A DNA stretch of 64,000 bases. Origin: Archangium gephyra (lineage in GTDB: Bacteria > Myxococcota > Myxococcia > Myxococcales > Myxococcaceae). The stretch spans positions 90,562 to 154,561 of the forward strand of contig QFQP01000014.1 in NCBI GenBank assembly GCA_003243425.1, given 5' to 3'. A program made the position numbers and the translations under genes. This document shows, piece after piece, positions 1-9,103 of this stretch; the first letter of the stretch is position 1, and the number at the start of each line of letters is the position of its first letter. Under the pieces are notes generated by a model that did no database searches, was not told where the DNA came from, and saw only the letters and a program-made list of their open reading frames with translations.

Positions 1-617
1 TGCTCGACGCCGTCAGCCTGCTCGCCACGCCCCGCGCGAAGCTGTGGAACGCGCTCGAGCGCCGCACCGACGTCGAAGTGCAGCTGCGCGCCGTCGGCCC
101 TGCGTGGTTGTTGCGCACGCTGGCGGAGCTCGATTGCGCCGGTCGTCTCGAACTCGAAGACGCGCTCGGCCGCTACGAGGTGACGGTGTCGCAAGGTCAC
201 CTCATCGAAGCCGTCGCACAGACCGGCAGTCTGCGCGTCACCGGGCACGTGGCGCTCGAAGCCATTCTGGTCAGCCGCGCCGATGGCCGCTTCGTGTTCT
301 CGCCCATCGAACCGCCGCCCACCGCGCGGTGGATCTACGAGCAGCTCGACGAGACGTGCGACCTGTTGCGGCGAGAAGAAGCCGCCAAGTTGAAGTCGGC
401 CTTGTCGCGACCCGGCAGCCTGGTGCTCAACGAAGAACTCGCCGAGCTCTTTGCCCGGGTGGCCACCGTCGATCAGCTCAAGGTGCTCGACGCGCTCCGT
501 GAAACGCCGCCCGACGTGGAAGGCCTGGTGGCCGCCACGGGGCTGCCCACGGCCGACATCGAACAGTCGCTGGCGGCGCTGCTCCGGCGCGGCATTCTGT
601 CGCCAGAACAACGGTAA
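1..617 (+). CDS. DUF4388-like (PATAN-type) protein, C-terminal part, cut by window edge
   Basis: The frame is open from the left edge (first complete codon at base 3) to TAA at 615-617, so the true start lies outside the window. About 204 residues are visible. The region beginning LRTLAELDCAGRLELED and continuing through VTVSQGHLIEAVAQTGSL and ADGRFVFSP resembles DUF4388/PATAN modules of myxobacterial signalling proteins. The last ~80 residues look like a small winged-helix-type domain (DQLKVLDALRETPPDVEGL, ending near RRGILSPEQR). Such proteins often carry an N-terminal receiver or other sensory domain, which cannot be checked here. A short intergenic stretch with the tetR promoter follows. 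The family call rests on pattern resemblance only. Confidence 0.6.
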   Translation, partial: LDAVSLLATPRAKLWNALERRTDVEVQLRAVGPAWLLRTLAELDCAGRLELEDALGRYEVTVSQGHLIEAVAQTGSLRVTGHVALEAILVSRADGRFVFSPIEPPPTARWIYEQLDETCDLLRREEAAKLKSALSRPGSLVLNEELAELFARVATVDQLKVLDALRETPPDVEGLVAATGLPTADIEQSLAALLRRGILSPEQR

Positions 618-651
618 TTTCAGCCATTTACAGGTCAGTGCGCGCGCGCGG

Positions 652-700
652 TTGAAATGAGACCAACTGGTCTGTACACGTGGTTTGGACCAACTGGTCT
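652..700 (+). promoter_or_regulatory. Promoter and paired operator of the downstream TetR gene
   Basis: A sigma70-like promoter is visible: TTGAAA at 652-657, 17-bp spacer, TACACG at 675-680. The spacer contains AGACCA-AC-TGGTCT (660-673), a perfect dyad with a 2-bp centre. A second copy, GACCA-AC-TGGTC followed by T, lies at 688-700, just downstream of the expected transcription start and 6 bp before the ATG at 707. Dyads of this form are typical TetR-family operators. Occupancy would block the promoter, so autorepression is inferred. Confidence 0.7.
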
Positions 701-706
701 ACACGC

Positions 707-1342
707 ATGCCACGCCCGCGCTACGAGAACCTGGAAGCAGAAAAAAAGCAGCGGCTGCTGAACGCCGCGATGACCGAGTTCGGAGCCCACGGCTACGAGC
801 TGGCGTCGATCAACCGCATCCTCGACGAGGCCGGCTTTTCGAAGGGCTCGTTCTATTACTACTTCGACGACAAGCTGGACCTCGCGGCCACGACGTTGCT
901 CCACGCGGGCGGCCCGCTGATGCACCTCGGCGAAATCCGCGCGCCGGGCTCCATCGCCGAGTTCTGGGACGAGCTGCGACGAACCTCGTACTACCGGCTC
1001 AAGAACCTCGAGACGAAGCGCCTCGAGTTCGACTGCCTGTCACGCCTCGGCGCCGCGATGGCGAAGAACCCCGAGTTGATGGCGCGCGTGATGCCCGTCT
1101 TCGGCCCGGCGCGCACGAAGATGATGGAGTTCCTGCAGCAAGGTCAGCAGCTCGGAGCGCTCCGCGCTGACCTGCCGATCGCCACCTACGTGGCCATGCT
1201 GGAAGCGGCGAAGACGAGCGCATTCTCGACGATGTTCCCCGAAGACCGGACGTTGTCCGACGCCGAGCTCGAGTCCTTCACGGACTTCATGCTCGACCTC
1301 GCGCAGCGCATCGGTGCACCCCCGAAAGGCCCGACGTCATGA
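707..1342 (+). CDS. TetR/AcrR-family transcriptional regulator
   Basis: 211 aa. The N-terminus is a TetR DNA-binding domain: helices spanning roughly residues 10-60, with SINRILDEAGFSKGSFYYYF as the recognition-helix region and DDKLDL after it. The remainder is the ligand/dimer domain, which is not informative about the inducer. I chose the ATG at 707 because it gives the usual short pre-HTH N-terminus (MPRPRYENLEAEKK); a GTG at 680 in frame would lie upstream of the likely transcription start. The stop overlaps the start of the next gene (ATGA at 1339-1342), so it is probably the first gene of the export operon that follows. Two copies of its probable operator sit directly upstream. Confidence 0.9.
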   Translation: MPRPRYENLEAEKKQRLLNAAMTEFGAHGYELASINRILDEAGFSKGSFYYYFDDKLDLAATTLLHAGGPLMHLGEIRAPGSIAEFWDELRRTSYYRLKNLETKRLEFDCLSRLGAAMAKNPELMARVMPVFGPARTKMMEFLQQGQQLGALRADLPIATYVAMLEAAKTSAFSTMFPEDRTLSDAELESFTDFMLDLAQRIGAPPKGPTS

Positions 1343-2118
1343 TCTCCACGTTGCTGTTGGTGTCGCTGCTCGCGGCTTCAGACGCGCCGCCGGCAGACCT
1401 CGCGGCATGCCCGTCTGACGCCGAGAAGCCCGAAGTCGCGCCGCTCATTTCGCGCATCGAACGCGTGATGGACGGCAAGTCGTCGGTGGCGGTGATGAAG
1501 ATGAACATCAAGACGCCCTCGTTCGAACGCGTCGTGAAGATGAAGGTGTGGTCGAAGGGCCGCGACTTCGCGCTCGTCAAGGTGCTCGAAGGCGGCGCGC
1601 GCGATACGGGCATGATGACGCTCAAGCGCGAGTAGCAGCTGTGGAACTACCTGCCGCAGGCCGGGCGCGTGATGAAGCTGCCGTCGGGAATGATGGGCGA
1701 CAGCTGGATGGGCTCGGACTTCACCAACGATGACCTGGTGAAGGGCTCGTCGTTCGCCGCCGACTTCGACGCGAAGGTCGAGAAGGTGGGTGAGCACGAC
1801 GGCCGCTCGGCCTGGTTCGTCACGCTCACGCCGAAGCCGAACGCCAACGTGGTGTGGGGCCGGGTGGAGCTGGTGCTCGACCGCGCGAGCTGTCTGCCGC
1901 TCGAAGAACGCTTCTTCGACGAAGACGGAAAGCTCGCGCGTCGCATGCAGTTCGGCGAGCTCAAGAAGCTCGGCTGGCGCACCTACCCCATGCGCATGAC
2001 CGTCGCGCCCGCCGAAGCCGGCCGGCAGACCATCATCAACTACGAGTCGGTCGAGCTCGATGGCGACGTGCCGGAAGACACGTTCAGCCTGCGCCGCCTG
2101 CAGTCCGGGAAGGACTGA
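1339..2118 (+). pseudogene. LolA-like outer-membrane lipoprotein-sorting protein, interrupted by an in-frame stop
   Basis: The frame encodes a secreted protein (signal peptide ending near LLAASDAPPA) of the family annotated as outer membrane lipoprotein-sorting protein, often found with LolC/MacB-like ABC permeases. An amber codon at 1633-1635 splits it after 98 codons. The same frame continues without another stop to 2118 with typical family sequence (LWNYLPQAGRVMKLPSGMMG, then WMGSDFTNDDLV and VELDGDVPEDTFSLR). A single substitution (for example AAG or CAG to TAG) would explain it. It may be a real nonsense mutation or a base-calling error. It overlaps tetR by ATGA and precedes the permease by 3 bp. 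Confidence 0.8.
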
Positions 2119-2121
2119 CCC

Positions 2122-3320
2122 GTGTTGATCGCCATGGCGTGGAGGAACATCTGGCGCAACGCGCGCCGCTCGATCATCACCATGACCGCGCTCGGCTTCG
2201 GCGTGGCAGGCATCGTCGGGCTCTACAGCTACCGCGAGGTCGCCAACGAGTACATCGTGCGCGACGTCACCACCGGGTTGATGGGCCACCTGCAGGTGCA
2301 CGGTCGCGGCTACCAGGACGCGCCGTCGCTCACGACCGTGGTACCGCACGCGCAGCAGGTCGAAGCGGCGGTGCTCGGGGCTTTGCCGGGGGCAAGGGCC
2401 GAACGCCGCGTGCTCGGCGCCGGTCTGGCCGGCTCGGGCGAGCGCTCGTCGCCGGTTTCGGTGCTCGGGGTCGAACCCGGGAAGAGTAGCCTGTACTCGC
2501 TCACCAGCGGCACAGACGTGCGCGACGTTCACGACGTGCTCGTGGGTCGCGACCTCGCCGAGGAGCTCGAGCTGGCGCCGGGCTCAGAGCTGGTGCTGGT
2601 CAGTCAGGCCACCGACGGTTCGGTGGCCAACGACCGCTCCACCGTCAGCGGGCACGTTCACGTCGAGCAGCGCCGAGATGGACGCATCGGCGGTGGTGCT
2701 TTCGCTCGAGGGGGCGCAGGCGTTCTTCGGCCTCGAAGACGGCGTGCATCAGATCGTGGTGCGCTTGCCTGTCGATCGCGAATACGTGTCTACCGAAGTG
2801 AACGCGGCGCGTGCCGCGCTCGACCTGCAGTCGCTCGAGGCCTGTCGTGGAGCGAAATGCTGCCCGACATGAAGGCCTCGATGGACTCGAAGCGGAAGAG
2901 CCAGGGCGTGATGGACTTCGTCATCTTCCTCATCGTCGGCCTCGGCGTGTTCAACGCGATGACGATGTCGGTGTTCGAGCGCACGCGTGAGTTCGGCGTG
3001 CTGGCGTCGCTCGGTACGCCGCCGCGGCGGCTGCTCGGCATGGTGATGTTCGAGGCGCTCGGCAGGGCGTGATCGCCTTCGTCGCTGGCGTGTCGATCGC
3101 CGCGGCGGTGCTCTACGGCATCGGAACGGTCGACCTCTCGACCATCGCGCAAGGTGACGTCTTCGGCGTGCGCATGCCCTCGAAGATGGAGCTCGCGCTC
3201 GATTGGAGATCGCTCCAGGGCGCGGCGACGGTCGCCTTCTTCACGTCGCTGCTCGGCGCGTTGATCCCCGCGTTGCGCGCGGCGCGGCTCAACCCGGTGG
3301 AAGCGTTGAGGCACACATGA
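2122..3320 (+). pseudogene. MacB/LolC-type ABC transporter permease, broken by three 1-nt indels
   Basis: The sequence begins LIAMAWRNIWRNARRSIITMTALG, the N-terminal helix signature of FtsX/MacB-like permeases, and ends with the FtsX domain (TREFGVLASLGTPPRRLLG, then LIPALRAARLNPVEALRHT). The coding sense changes frame near 2650-2652 (extra G in GGG), returns near 2841-2842 (missing C), and shifts again near 3063 (missing C). Restoring these bases gives one continuous protein of about 400 aa. The start is GTG 2122, or ATG 2134. It overlaps the next permease by ATGA (3317-3320). All indels lie in short G/C runs, so either decay or sequencing error is possible. Confidence 0.8.
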
Positions 3321-4536
3321 GCGGCTCACTCTCACTGGGTTGGCGCAACATCTGGCGCAATCGTCGGCGCACCGTCATCAGCATGGTGGCCATCGGCGTC
3401 GGGCTGCTGCTCGTCATCTTCTACTCGGGGATGGTGGGCGGAATGCTGGGCGAGGCAAAGAACCAGCTCGACAACGGCGGGCTCGGCCACGTCGAGGTGT
3501 TCGCGAAGGACTACCGGCCCCGGCGCGACGTCACGCGCGCGATGACCGGCGATTCCGAGTGGCGCTCGAAGCTCTCGTTGCCCGCAGGCGCAGAGGCAGG
3601 AACCCGCGTGCTGGCGCGAGGCCTGGCGACGTCGGCGCGCGGCAACGAACCGGTGCAGGTGTTCGGCGTGGAGTGGTCGCAGGAGCCGGGTTGTCGGCGC
3701 ACTTGCGCAAGCTCGCGCAAGGCGAGGTGCCGGGTGACGCGCGTGGCGTGGTCGTCGGTGAACAACTCGCCGAGCGGCTCGGGCTCAAGGTCGGCTCGAA
3801 GGTGCGGCTGATGGTTCAACGCACCGACGGCGAAATGGGCGCAGACCTGTTCCGCGTGCGCGGCATCTTCCATTCCATCGCGCCGGTGATTGGTCAGCGC
3901 CAGGTCTACGTCTCGCAAGAAGCAGCGCGGTCGCTCGTCGGGCTCGAGCACGGCTCGCACCAGCTGGTGATTCAACTCGATGACCCGCAGCAGGCTGAAG
4001 TGGTCGCGACGTCGCTGAAGCGCGCGCTCGGTGACGACTACGAGGTGAAGACGTGGGGCGAGCTGCTGCCCGTGCTCAAGCGCATGGACACGCTCACCAA
4101 CAACGTCGTCTTCGCGCTCGCGTTCTTCGTCTACGTGCTGGTCGGCCTCGGCGTGCTCAACACCATGTTGATGTCGGTGCTGGAGCGCACGCGCGAGTTC
4201 GGCGTGCTCATGTCGCTGGGAACGCGCCCGAGCCGGATCATCAAGGTGGTGCTCGCCGAGGCGTTCTGGATCGGCACCTTGAGCGTGATCATCGGCGCCT
4301 CGCTCGGGGCGTTGCTCACCTGGCACTTCTCGCAGCACGGCCTGCAGCTGGGCGGCGCGAGTGAGTCGATTCAGCTCGAAGGCGTGACGCTGTCGAAGCT
4401 CGTGAAGACGCGCTTCATGTGGAGCGACGTCTTGAAGGCCGCAGGCTTCGTCTACGCGATGTCACTCATTGTCGGTCTCTACCCGGCATCTCGAATCACG
4501 TGCCTGCAGCCTGCCGAAGCGCTGCGTCGCGTCTGA
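3317..4536 (+). pseudogene. Second MacB/LolC-type ABC permease, broken by one 1-nt indel
   Basis: It starts at ATG 3317 with SGSLSLGWRNIWRNRRRTV, a paralogue of the preceding permease. The frame holds to about 3685, where one missing G (GAG-CC, expected GAG-GCC) moves the coding sense to another frame. That frame continues to the stop at 4534-4536 through the MacB periplasmic domain and the FtsX domain (TREFGVLMSLGTRPSRIIK, ending PAEALRRV). A corrected product is about 406 aa with an N-terminal helix and three C-terminal helices. It would form a heterodimer with the first permease and use the ATPase encoded 13 bp downstream. Confidence 0.82.
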
Positions 4537-4549
4537 AAGGAGTCACACC

Positions 4550-5239
4550 ATGGCCGTCGTCGAAGTCGAAAACGTGAGTCGTGTGTACGAAGAGAAGGGT
4601 CAACTGCCTGCCCAGGCGCTGCGCGGCGTTTCGCTGAAGGTCGAGAAGGGCGAGTTCATGGCGCTCTCGGGCCCGAGCGGTTCGGGCAAGACGACGTTGC
4701 TCAACCTCATCGGTGGGCTCGATCAGGTGTCGTCGGGCGAAATCCGCATCGACGGTCGCGCACTGTCCGGGCTGTCGCGAAAAGACCTCGCCGACCTGCG
4801 CCGCGATCGCATCGGCTACGTGTTCCAGGCCTACAACCTGGTGCCGGTGCTGACCGCGTCGGAGAACGCGGCCTATGTGCTCGAGCTTCGCGGGGTCTCT
4901 GCTGCCGAGCGTCGCGCCCGCGTGAAGGCGGTGTTCGAGCGCATCGGGCTCGGCGCTCACCTCGACTCGAGGCCGCTGAAGATGAGCGGTGGTCAACAGC
5001 AGCGCGTCGCCGTGGCGCGCGCCATCGTGGCCGAGCCCGCCGTGATTCTCGCCGACGAGCCCACCGCCAACCTCGATCAGGCCACCGGCGCAGCGTTGAT
5101 GGACCTGATGCGCGAGCTGAACCAGGAGCGCGGCATCACCTTCATCTTCTCGACCCACGACCCGATGGTGCTGGAGCGCGCGGATCGCGTGGTGAAGCTC
5201 ATCGACGGACAGGTCGTGACCCACGCGCCCGCTCCGTGA
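4550..5239 (+). CDS. LolD/MacB-type ABC transporter ATP-binding protein
   Basis: 229 aa and intact. Walker A is GPSGSGKTT (residues 41-49), the Q-loop lies in YVFQAYNLVPVL, the ABC signature is MSGGQQQRVAVARAI (from residue 145), and Walker B is VILADEPTAN (about 165-174) with the H-loop in STHD. The short length and sequence match the LolD/MacB-ATPase subfamily that powers FtsX-type permeases. ATG 4550 is preceded by a good Shine-Dalgarno sequence (AAGGAG at 4537-4542). It is the cytoplasmic motor for the two permeases upstream. Because those genes are frameshifted as read here, its partner complex may be lost unless the frameshifts are artefacts. Confidence 0.92.
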   Translation: MAVVEVENVSRVYEEKGQLPAQALRGVSLKVEKGEFMALSGPSGSGKTTLLNLIGGLDQVSSGEIRIDGRALSGLSRKDLADLRRDRIGYVFQAYNLVPVLTASENAAYVLELRGVSAAERRARVKAVFERIGLGAHLDSRPLKMSGGQQQRVAVARAIVAEPAVILADEPTANLDQATGAALMDLMRELNQERGITFIFSTHDPMVLERADRVVKLIDGQVVTHAPAP

Positions 5240-5240
5240 G

Positions 5241-6596
5241 GTGTTCGTTTTCTGTTGCCTCGCCTCGACAGCGTTCGGCGCTGAAGTCGCGAAGGACGGC
5301 AACGGCGGGCGGCTCGACGTCAGCGGCTTCTACAAGTCGTTGTTGTCGGGCGTGGTGTTGAACCCGAACAGCGTCTCGCTCTCGCGCACCCAGGCGGAGT
5401 TGTTCGAGCAGGCGAACGGCCCCGCGGTACCGACGATTCCAGACGCGGGCTTCTTGAACGCTCACCTCGTTCGCATGGCTTCGAAGTTCCGCTTCGAAGA
5501 CAAGTTCGAGCTCGATGCCGCGTGGCAGCTGCAACTCACCATCGCGTCAGACCCGGTGTTCGCTGGTGGTTCGTCGTTGAGCGGCACGGTGGGCGGGACC
5601 GGCATCGGCGCACAACGTCGCATCGTCGAACTCGCCGGCACGCTTGGTCAGAGCGGCGGTTGGCGCGTCGACCACAACCTCGATCGACTCGCGATGAAGA
5701 TCGCGTTGCCGTTCGGCGACCTCACCGTCGGCCGACAGGTGCTCCCGTGGGGCACCGGCCGCGTGTGGAACCCGACCGACGTGCTGTCTCCGTTCCCTCC
5801 GACGGTCATCGATCGCGAAGTGCGGCGTGGCTTCGACGCGGTTCGACTCGCAGTCGCGCTCGGTGAAGTGACGCAACTGGACCTGCTGTATCTCCCGCAG
5901 TTGAAGGCCGAAGAGCAGGGCGGCGTGGCGCGTTTTCAGACCAACACCCACGACTGGGACTGGTCGATTTCCTTCGGCAAGTACGTGCGCGATCTCGTCG
6001 TCGGCGCGGACATCGTGGGTGACCTCGGCCCCATCGGCGTGCACGCAGAAGGCGCCTACACCGTGCAGTTGCTCGGCCTCGAGACCGGCCAGATCACGGT
6101 CGGCGAACACTTCTTCCGCGGCGTCATCGGCGCCGAAGCGAGGCCGCACGAGAAGCTGCTGCTGATGCTCGACTATTCGTACAACGGCTTCGGCAGCACG
6201 GACCCTTCGAGGTACGCGACGATCCTCTCGTCGCCGCGGGTGATTCGCGGTGAGATCTTCGGCGCCGGCAAACACCAGGCTGCGTTCGCTGCGAACCTCA
6301 TCGCGACGGACCAGCTCACGGCTTCGTTGTCGGTGCTCGGAAACCTCACCGACCCCAGCGCCATGGTGATTCCGTCGGTCGAATATTCGATGACCCAGAC
6401 GGTGCTCCTTCGCGCCGGCGCCTACGTGCCCATTGGAGAACCGCCTGACGCGAAGGCCTTCGACTCGCTCTCGCCCAACGACGTGCTGACCAACTCCGTG
6501 GCGTGGCAACAGGCGAGCACCTCGCGTGGCGTTCGCAGCGAATACGGCGCCTCGTCTTTCGGAGCCTTCGTTCAGGTGGGCCTCTACATTCCCTGA
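5241..6596 (+). CDS. Predicted outer-membrane beta-barrel protein of the ABC export locus
   Basis: 451 aa, GTG start one base after the ATPase stop. A short signal peptide (VFVFCCLASTAFGAE) is followed by a mature protein rich in alternating hydrophobic/polar stretches, such as ADIVGDLGPIGVHAEGAYTV and MLDYSYNGFGSTDPSRY. It ends FGAFVQVGLYIP, which resembles a beta-barrel C-terminal strand but ends in proline rather than an aromatic residue. The family is not securely recognised; porin-like proteins of the DUF1302 kind are a possibility. Its position as the last gene after LolA-like, permeases and ATPase suggests an envelope role, either as the client or the outer-membrane component. The reading frame is intact, unlike the permeases. 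Confidence 0.65.
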   Translation: MFVFCCLASTAFGAEVAKDGNGGRLDVSGFYKSLLSGVVLNPNSVSLSRTQAELFEQANGPAVPTIPDAGFLNAHLVRMASKFRFEDKFELDAAWQLQLTIASDPVFAGGSSLSGTVGGTGIGAQRRIVELAGTLGQSGGWRVDHNLDRLAMKIALPFGDLTVGRQVLPWGTGRVWNPTDVLSPFPPTVIDREVRRGFDAVRLAVALGEVTQLDLLYLPQLKAEEQGGVARFQTNTHDWDWSISFGKYVRDLVVGADIVGDLGPIGVHAEGAYTVQLLGLETGQITVGEHFFRGVIGAEARPHEKLLLMLDYSYNGFGSTDPSRYATILSSPRVIRGEIFGAGKHQAAFAANLIATDQLTASLSVLGNLTDPSAMVIPSVEYSMTQTVLLRAGAYVPIGEPPDAKAFDSLSPNDVLTNSVAWQQASTSRGVRSEYGASSFGAFVQVGLYIP

Positions 6597-6637
6597 CGTT
6601 GACCGGCTGCGGCTGACGTGGTTCTCGTCGCGCCGCC

Positions 6638-9103
6638 GTGGAAGACCTGCTCGACGACCTGAATCCTCCGCAACGTGAAGCCGTGCTCCACGAGCGCGGC
6701 CCGTTGCTCGTGCTCGCTGGCGCAGGCTCCGGCAAGACGCGCGTCATCACGCGCCGCATCGCCTCGCTGGTGCGTGATCGCCACGTGCCCGCGTACCGGG
6801 TGCTCGCCGTCACCTTCACCAACAAGGCCGCGAAGGAGATGCGTGAACGTCTCGAGCATCTGCTCGGGCCCGCGGCGCAGGGGCTCACCGTCAGCACGTT
6901 CCACTCGGCGTCGGCGCTGATTCTCCGCCGTGAAGCCGAGAACGTCGGGCTCGAGCGCAACTTCGTCATCTACGACGACGGCGACCAGATGCAGGTGGTG
7001 CGCCGCGCGATTCGTGATTCAGGCATCGACGTAGCGAGCGTCACGCCGCGCGAAATTCTCTCGAAGATCGACGGAGAAAAGAACCAGGGCCGCCTGCCGG
7101 ACGACATGAACCCCGGGGTCGACCCGAAGCTGCAGACGTTGCAGCGCGTGTACCGCAAGTACCAGGCGATGCTTCGCGCGGCCAACGCGGTCGACTTCGG
7201 CGATCTGCTGCTGCTGCTGGTGCACCTGCTCAAGCACAACGAGGAGGTCCGCAAGCGCTACCAGTCGCGGTTCCACCACGTGCTGGTCGACGAGTTTCAA
7301 GACACCAACCCGGTGCAGTACGCGCTGCTCAAGCTGCTCGCGCCGCCCAATGGCCCGTACCCCGCGAACCTCGTGGTGGTCGGCGACGACGACCAGAGCA
7401 TCTACCGATGGCGCGGCGCGGAGGTCGACAACATCCTCGGGTTCCCGACGGAGTACCCGGGCGCCAAGGTGGTGAAGCTCGAGCAGAACTACCGCAGCGA
7501 CCAGACGATTCTCGAGGCCGCGCACGCGGTCATCTCGAAGAACCGCCGACGCATGGACAAGAAGCTGTGGAGTTCGCGCGCGAAGGGCGAGCCGCTCGGC
7601 CTCATCATCGCCCGCGACGAGCGGGGCGAAGCCCAGGAGGTCGCCGCGCAGATTCACGATCTCCGCCGCGACGGCATCACCGACTACGACCAGATGGCGG
7701 TCTTCTATCGAACCAACGCGCAGAGCCGCGTGATCGAAGAGACCTTCCGTCTGTTGCGCGTACCGTACGTGCTGGTGTCGGGCCGCAGCTTCTACGAGCG
7801 CGCCGAAGTGAAAGACGCGGCGAGCTACCTGCGGCTGATGGCGAACCCCAGGTCAGACGCCGACTTCGAGCGCGTGGTGAACGTGCCTGCGCGCGGCATC
7901 GGTGAGACCACCATCGAGCGGCTGCGCGAGTACGCCGCAGAGAACGGCATCTCGCTGTTCGAGGCGATCGAAGAGCCCGAGCGCGTGGCGTCGTTGGGAG
8001 GCGCGGCGGTCAAACGGCTGCGCGGCTTCCGCGAATTGATGGACCGGCTCATCGCCTTCGGTCGCAACACGCCCGATGCCACCAGCGCCGCGCGGTACAT
8101 GTTCGAGCAGACCGCGCTGGTCGCCACCTACATGGCCGACGGCAGTGAAGAGGCCATCGGTCGCGCCGAGAACTTGAAGGAACTGCTCACCGCAACGCAG
8201 GAATTCGATCGCCAGCGTGAAGAGCGGCTGGCGGCGTCGGGTCAGCCGTTGCCGGCGATGGTTCCGTTTCCCGACGGGCCCGATGCTGCGGGCACGCCCG
8301 ACCCCGAGCCGGAAGTCGAGCCTTCGCCGCAGGGCGACCTGTTCGCCGCGTTCGCGCGGCCGTTGCCTGCGAAGCCCGAGCCGGTGGTGGCCGAAACGCC
8401 CGCGCCGGCGCCGGCCCCCGCGGAGCTTCCGAGCGACGTGGCCCCGCTGGAGCTCGAGGTGCCGCCGCTGCAGGGCTTCCTCGAGCAGTTGAGCCTCGTG
8501 GGCGACGCTGACGGTGAGACCGGTGTCGGCAAACAGCGCGTGTCGTTGATGACCATGCACGCCGCCAAGGGCCTGGAGTTCGACGCGGTCTTCATCACCG
8601 GCATGGAAGAAGAGATCTTCCCCAGCCGTCGCGCGACCAAGCCCGAAGCGAGCGAAGAGGAGATGAACGAAGAGCGGCGTCTTTGTTACGTCGGCTTCAC
8701 GCGCGCGCGTCGTCGTCTCTTCTGCTCACTTGCACAGAGCCGGGCGCTGTTCGGCGAGCTCAAGTTCAACCCCCCGTCGCGGTTTCTGGGTGAAGTGCCG
8801 CAGGAGCTGTTCGGGCTTCACGAGATCCCGGAAGTCGAACGCCCGCGCCCCATGCCTCCGATGATTCGTCGTCGCGGCGGCGGTGACGACGACGGCGTGC
8901 ACGTCGATCGCACGTACGATCAGTCCACCGACTTCCATCAGGGCGGTGACGAAGAAGTGAAGGGCATGCGCGTTTCGCACTCGCAGTTCGGCAAGGGCAA
9001 GGTCATCGAAGTTGTCGGCAAGGGCCCCAACGCCAAGCTCACGATTCAGTTCGACAACTTCGGCGTGAAGACCGTCATCGCGCGGTTCCTCACGCCGGGC
9101 TGA
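6638..9103 (+). CDS. UvrD/PcrA-type superfamily 1 DNA helicase
   Basis: 821 aa, GTG start. SF1A helicase motifs are all present: Walker A GAGSGKT (28-34), DEFQD (218-222), GDDDQSIYRWRGA (motif III), then MTMHAAKGLEF and the C-terminal GFTRARRRL motif. It unwinds DNA 3' to 5' in nucleotide-excision and mismatch repair and removes blocked complexes. The C-terminus from about residue 775 (MRVSHSQFGKGKVIEV and after) is the Tudor-like domain of PcrA/UvrD that contacts RNA polymerase. Unusual is a Pro/Glu/Ala-rich insertion at about residues 528-613, inside domain 2B/2A. It ends directly against the convergent FIST gene with no gap (stops at 9101-9103 and 9104-9106). Confidence 0.95.
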   Translation: MEDLLDDLNPPQREAVLHERGPLLVLAGAGSGKTRVITRRIASLVRDRHVPAYRVLAVTFTNKAAKEMRERLEHLLGPAAQGLTVSTFHSASALILRREAENVGLERNFVIYDDGDQMQVVRRAIRDSGIDVASVTPREILSKIDGEKNQGRLPDDMNPGVDPKLQTLQRVYRKYQAMLRAANAVDFGDLLLLLVHLLKHNEEVRKRYQSRFHHVLVDEFQDTNPVQYALLKLLAPPNGPYPANLVVVGDDDQSIYRWRGAEVDNILGFPTEYPGAKVVKLEQNYRSDQTILEAAHAVISKNRRRMDKKLWSSRAKGEPLGLIIARDERGEAQEVAAQIHDLRRDGITDYDQMAVFYRTNAQSRVIEETFRLLRVPYVLVSGRSFYERAEVKDAASYLRLMANPRSDADFERVVNVPARGIGETTIERLREYAAENGISLFEAIEEPERVASLGGAAVKRLRGFRELMDRLIAFGRNTPDATSAARYMFEQTALVATYMADGSEEAIGRAENLKELLTATQEFDRQREERLAASGQPLPAMVPFPDGPDAAGTPDPEPEVEPSPQGDLFAAFARPLPAKPEPVVAETPAPAPAPAELPSDVAPLELEVPPLQGFLEQLSLVGDADGETGVGKQRVSLMTMHAAKGLEFDAVFITGMEEEIFPSRRATKPEASEEEMNEERRLCYVGFTRARRRLFCSLAQSRALFGELKFNPPSRFLGEVPQELFGLHEIPEVERPRPMPPMIRRRGGGDDDGVHVDRTYDQSTDFHQGGDEEVKGMRVSHSQFGKGKVIEVVGKGPNAKLTIQFDNFGVKTVIARFLTPG

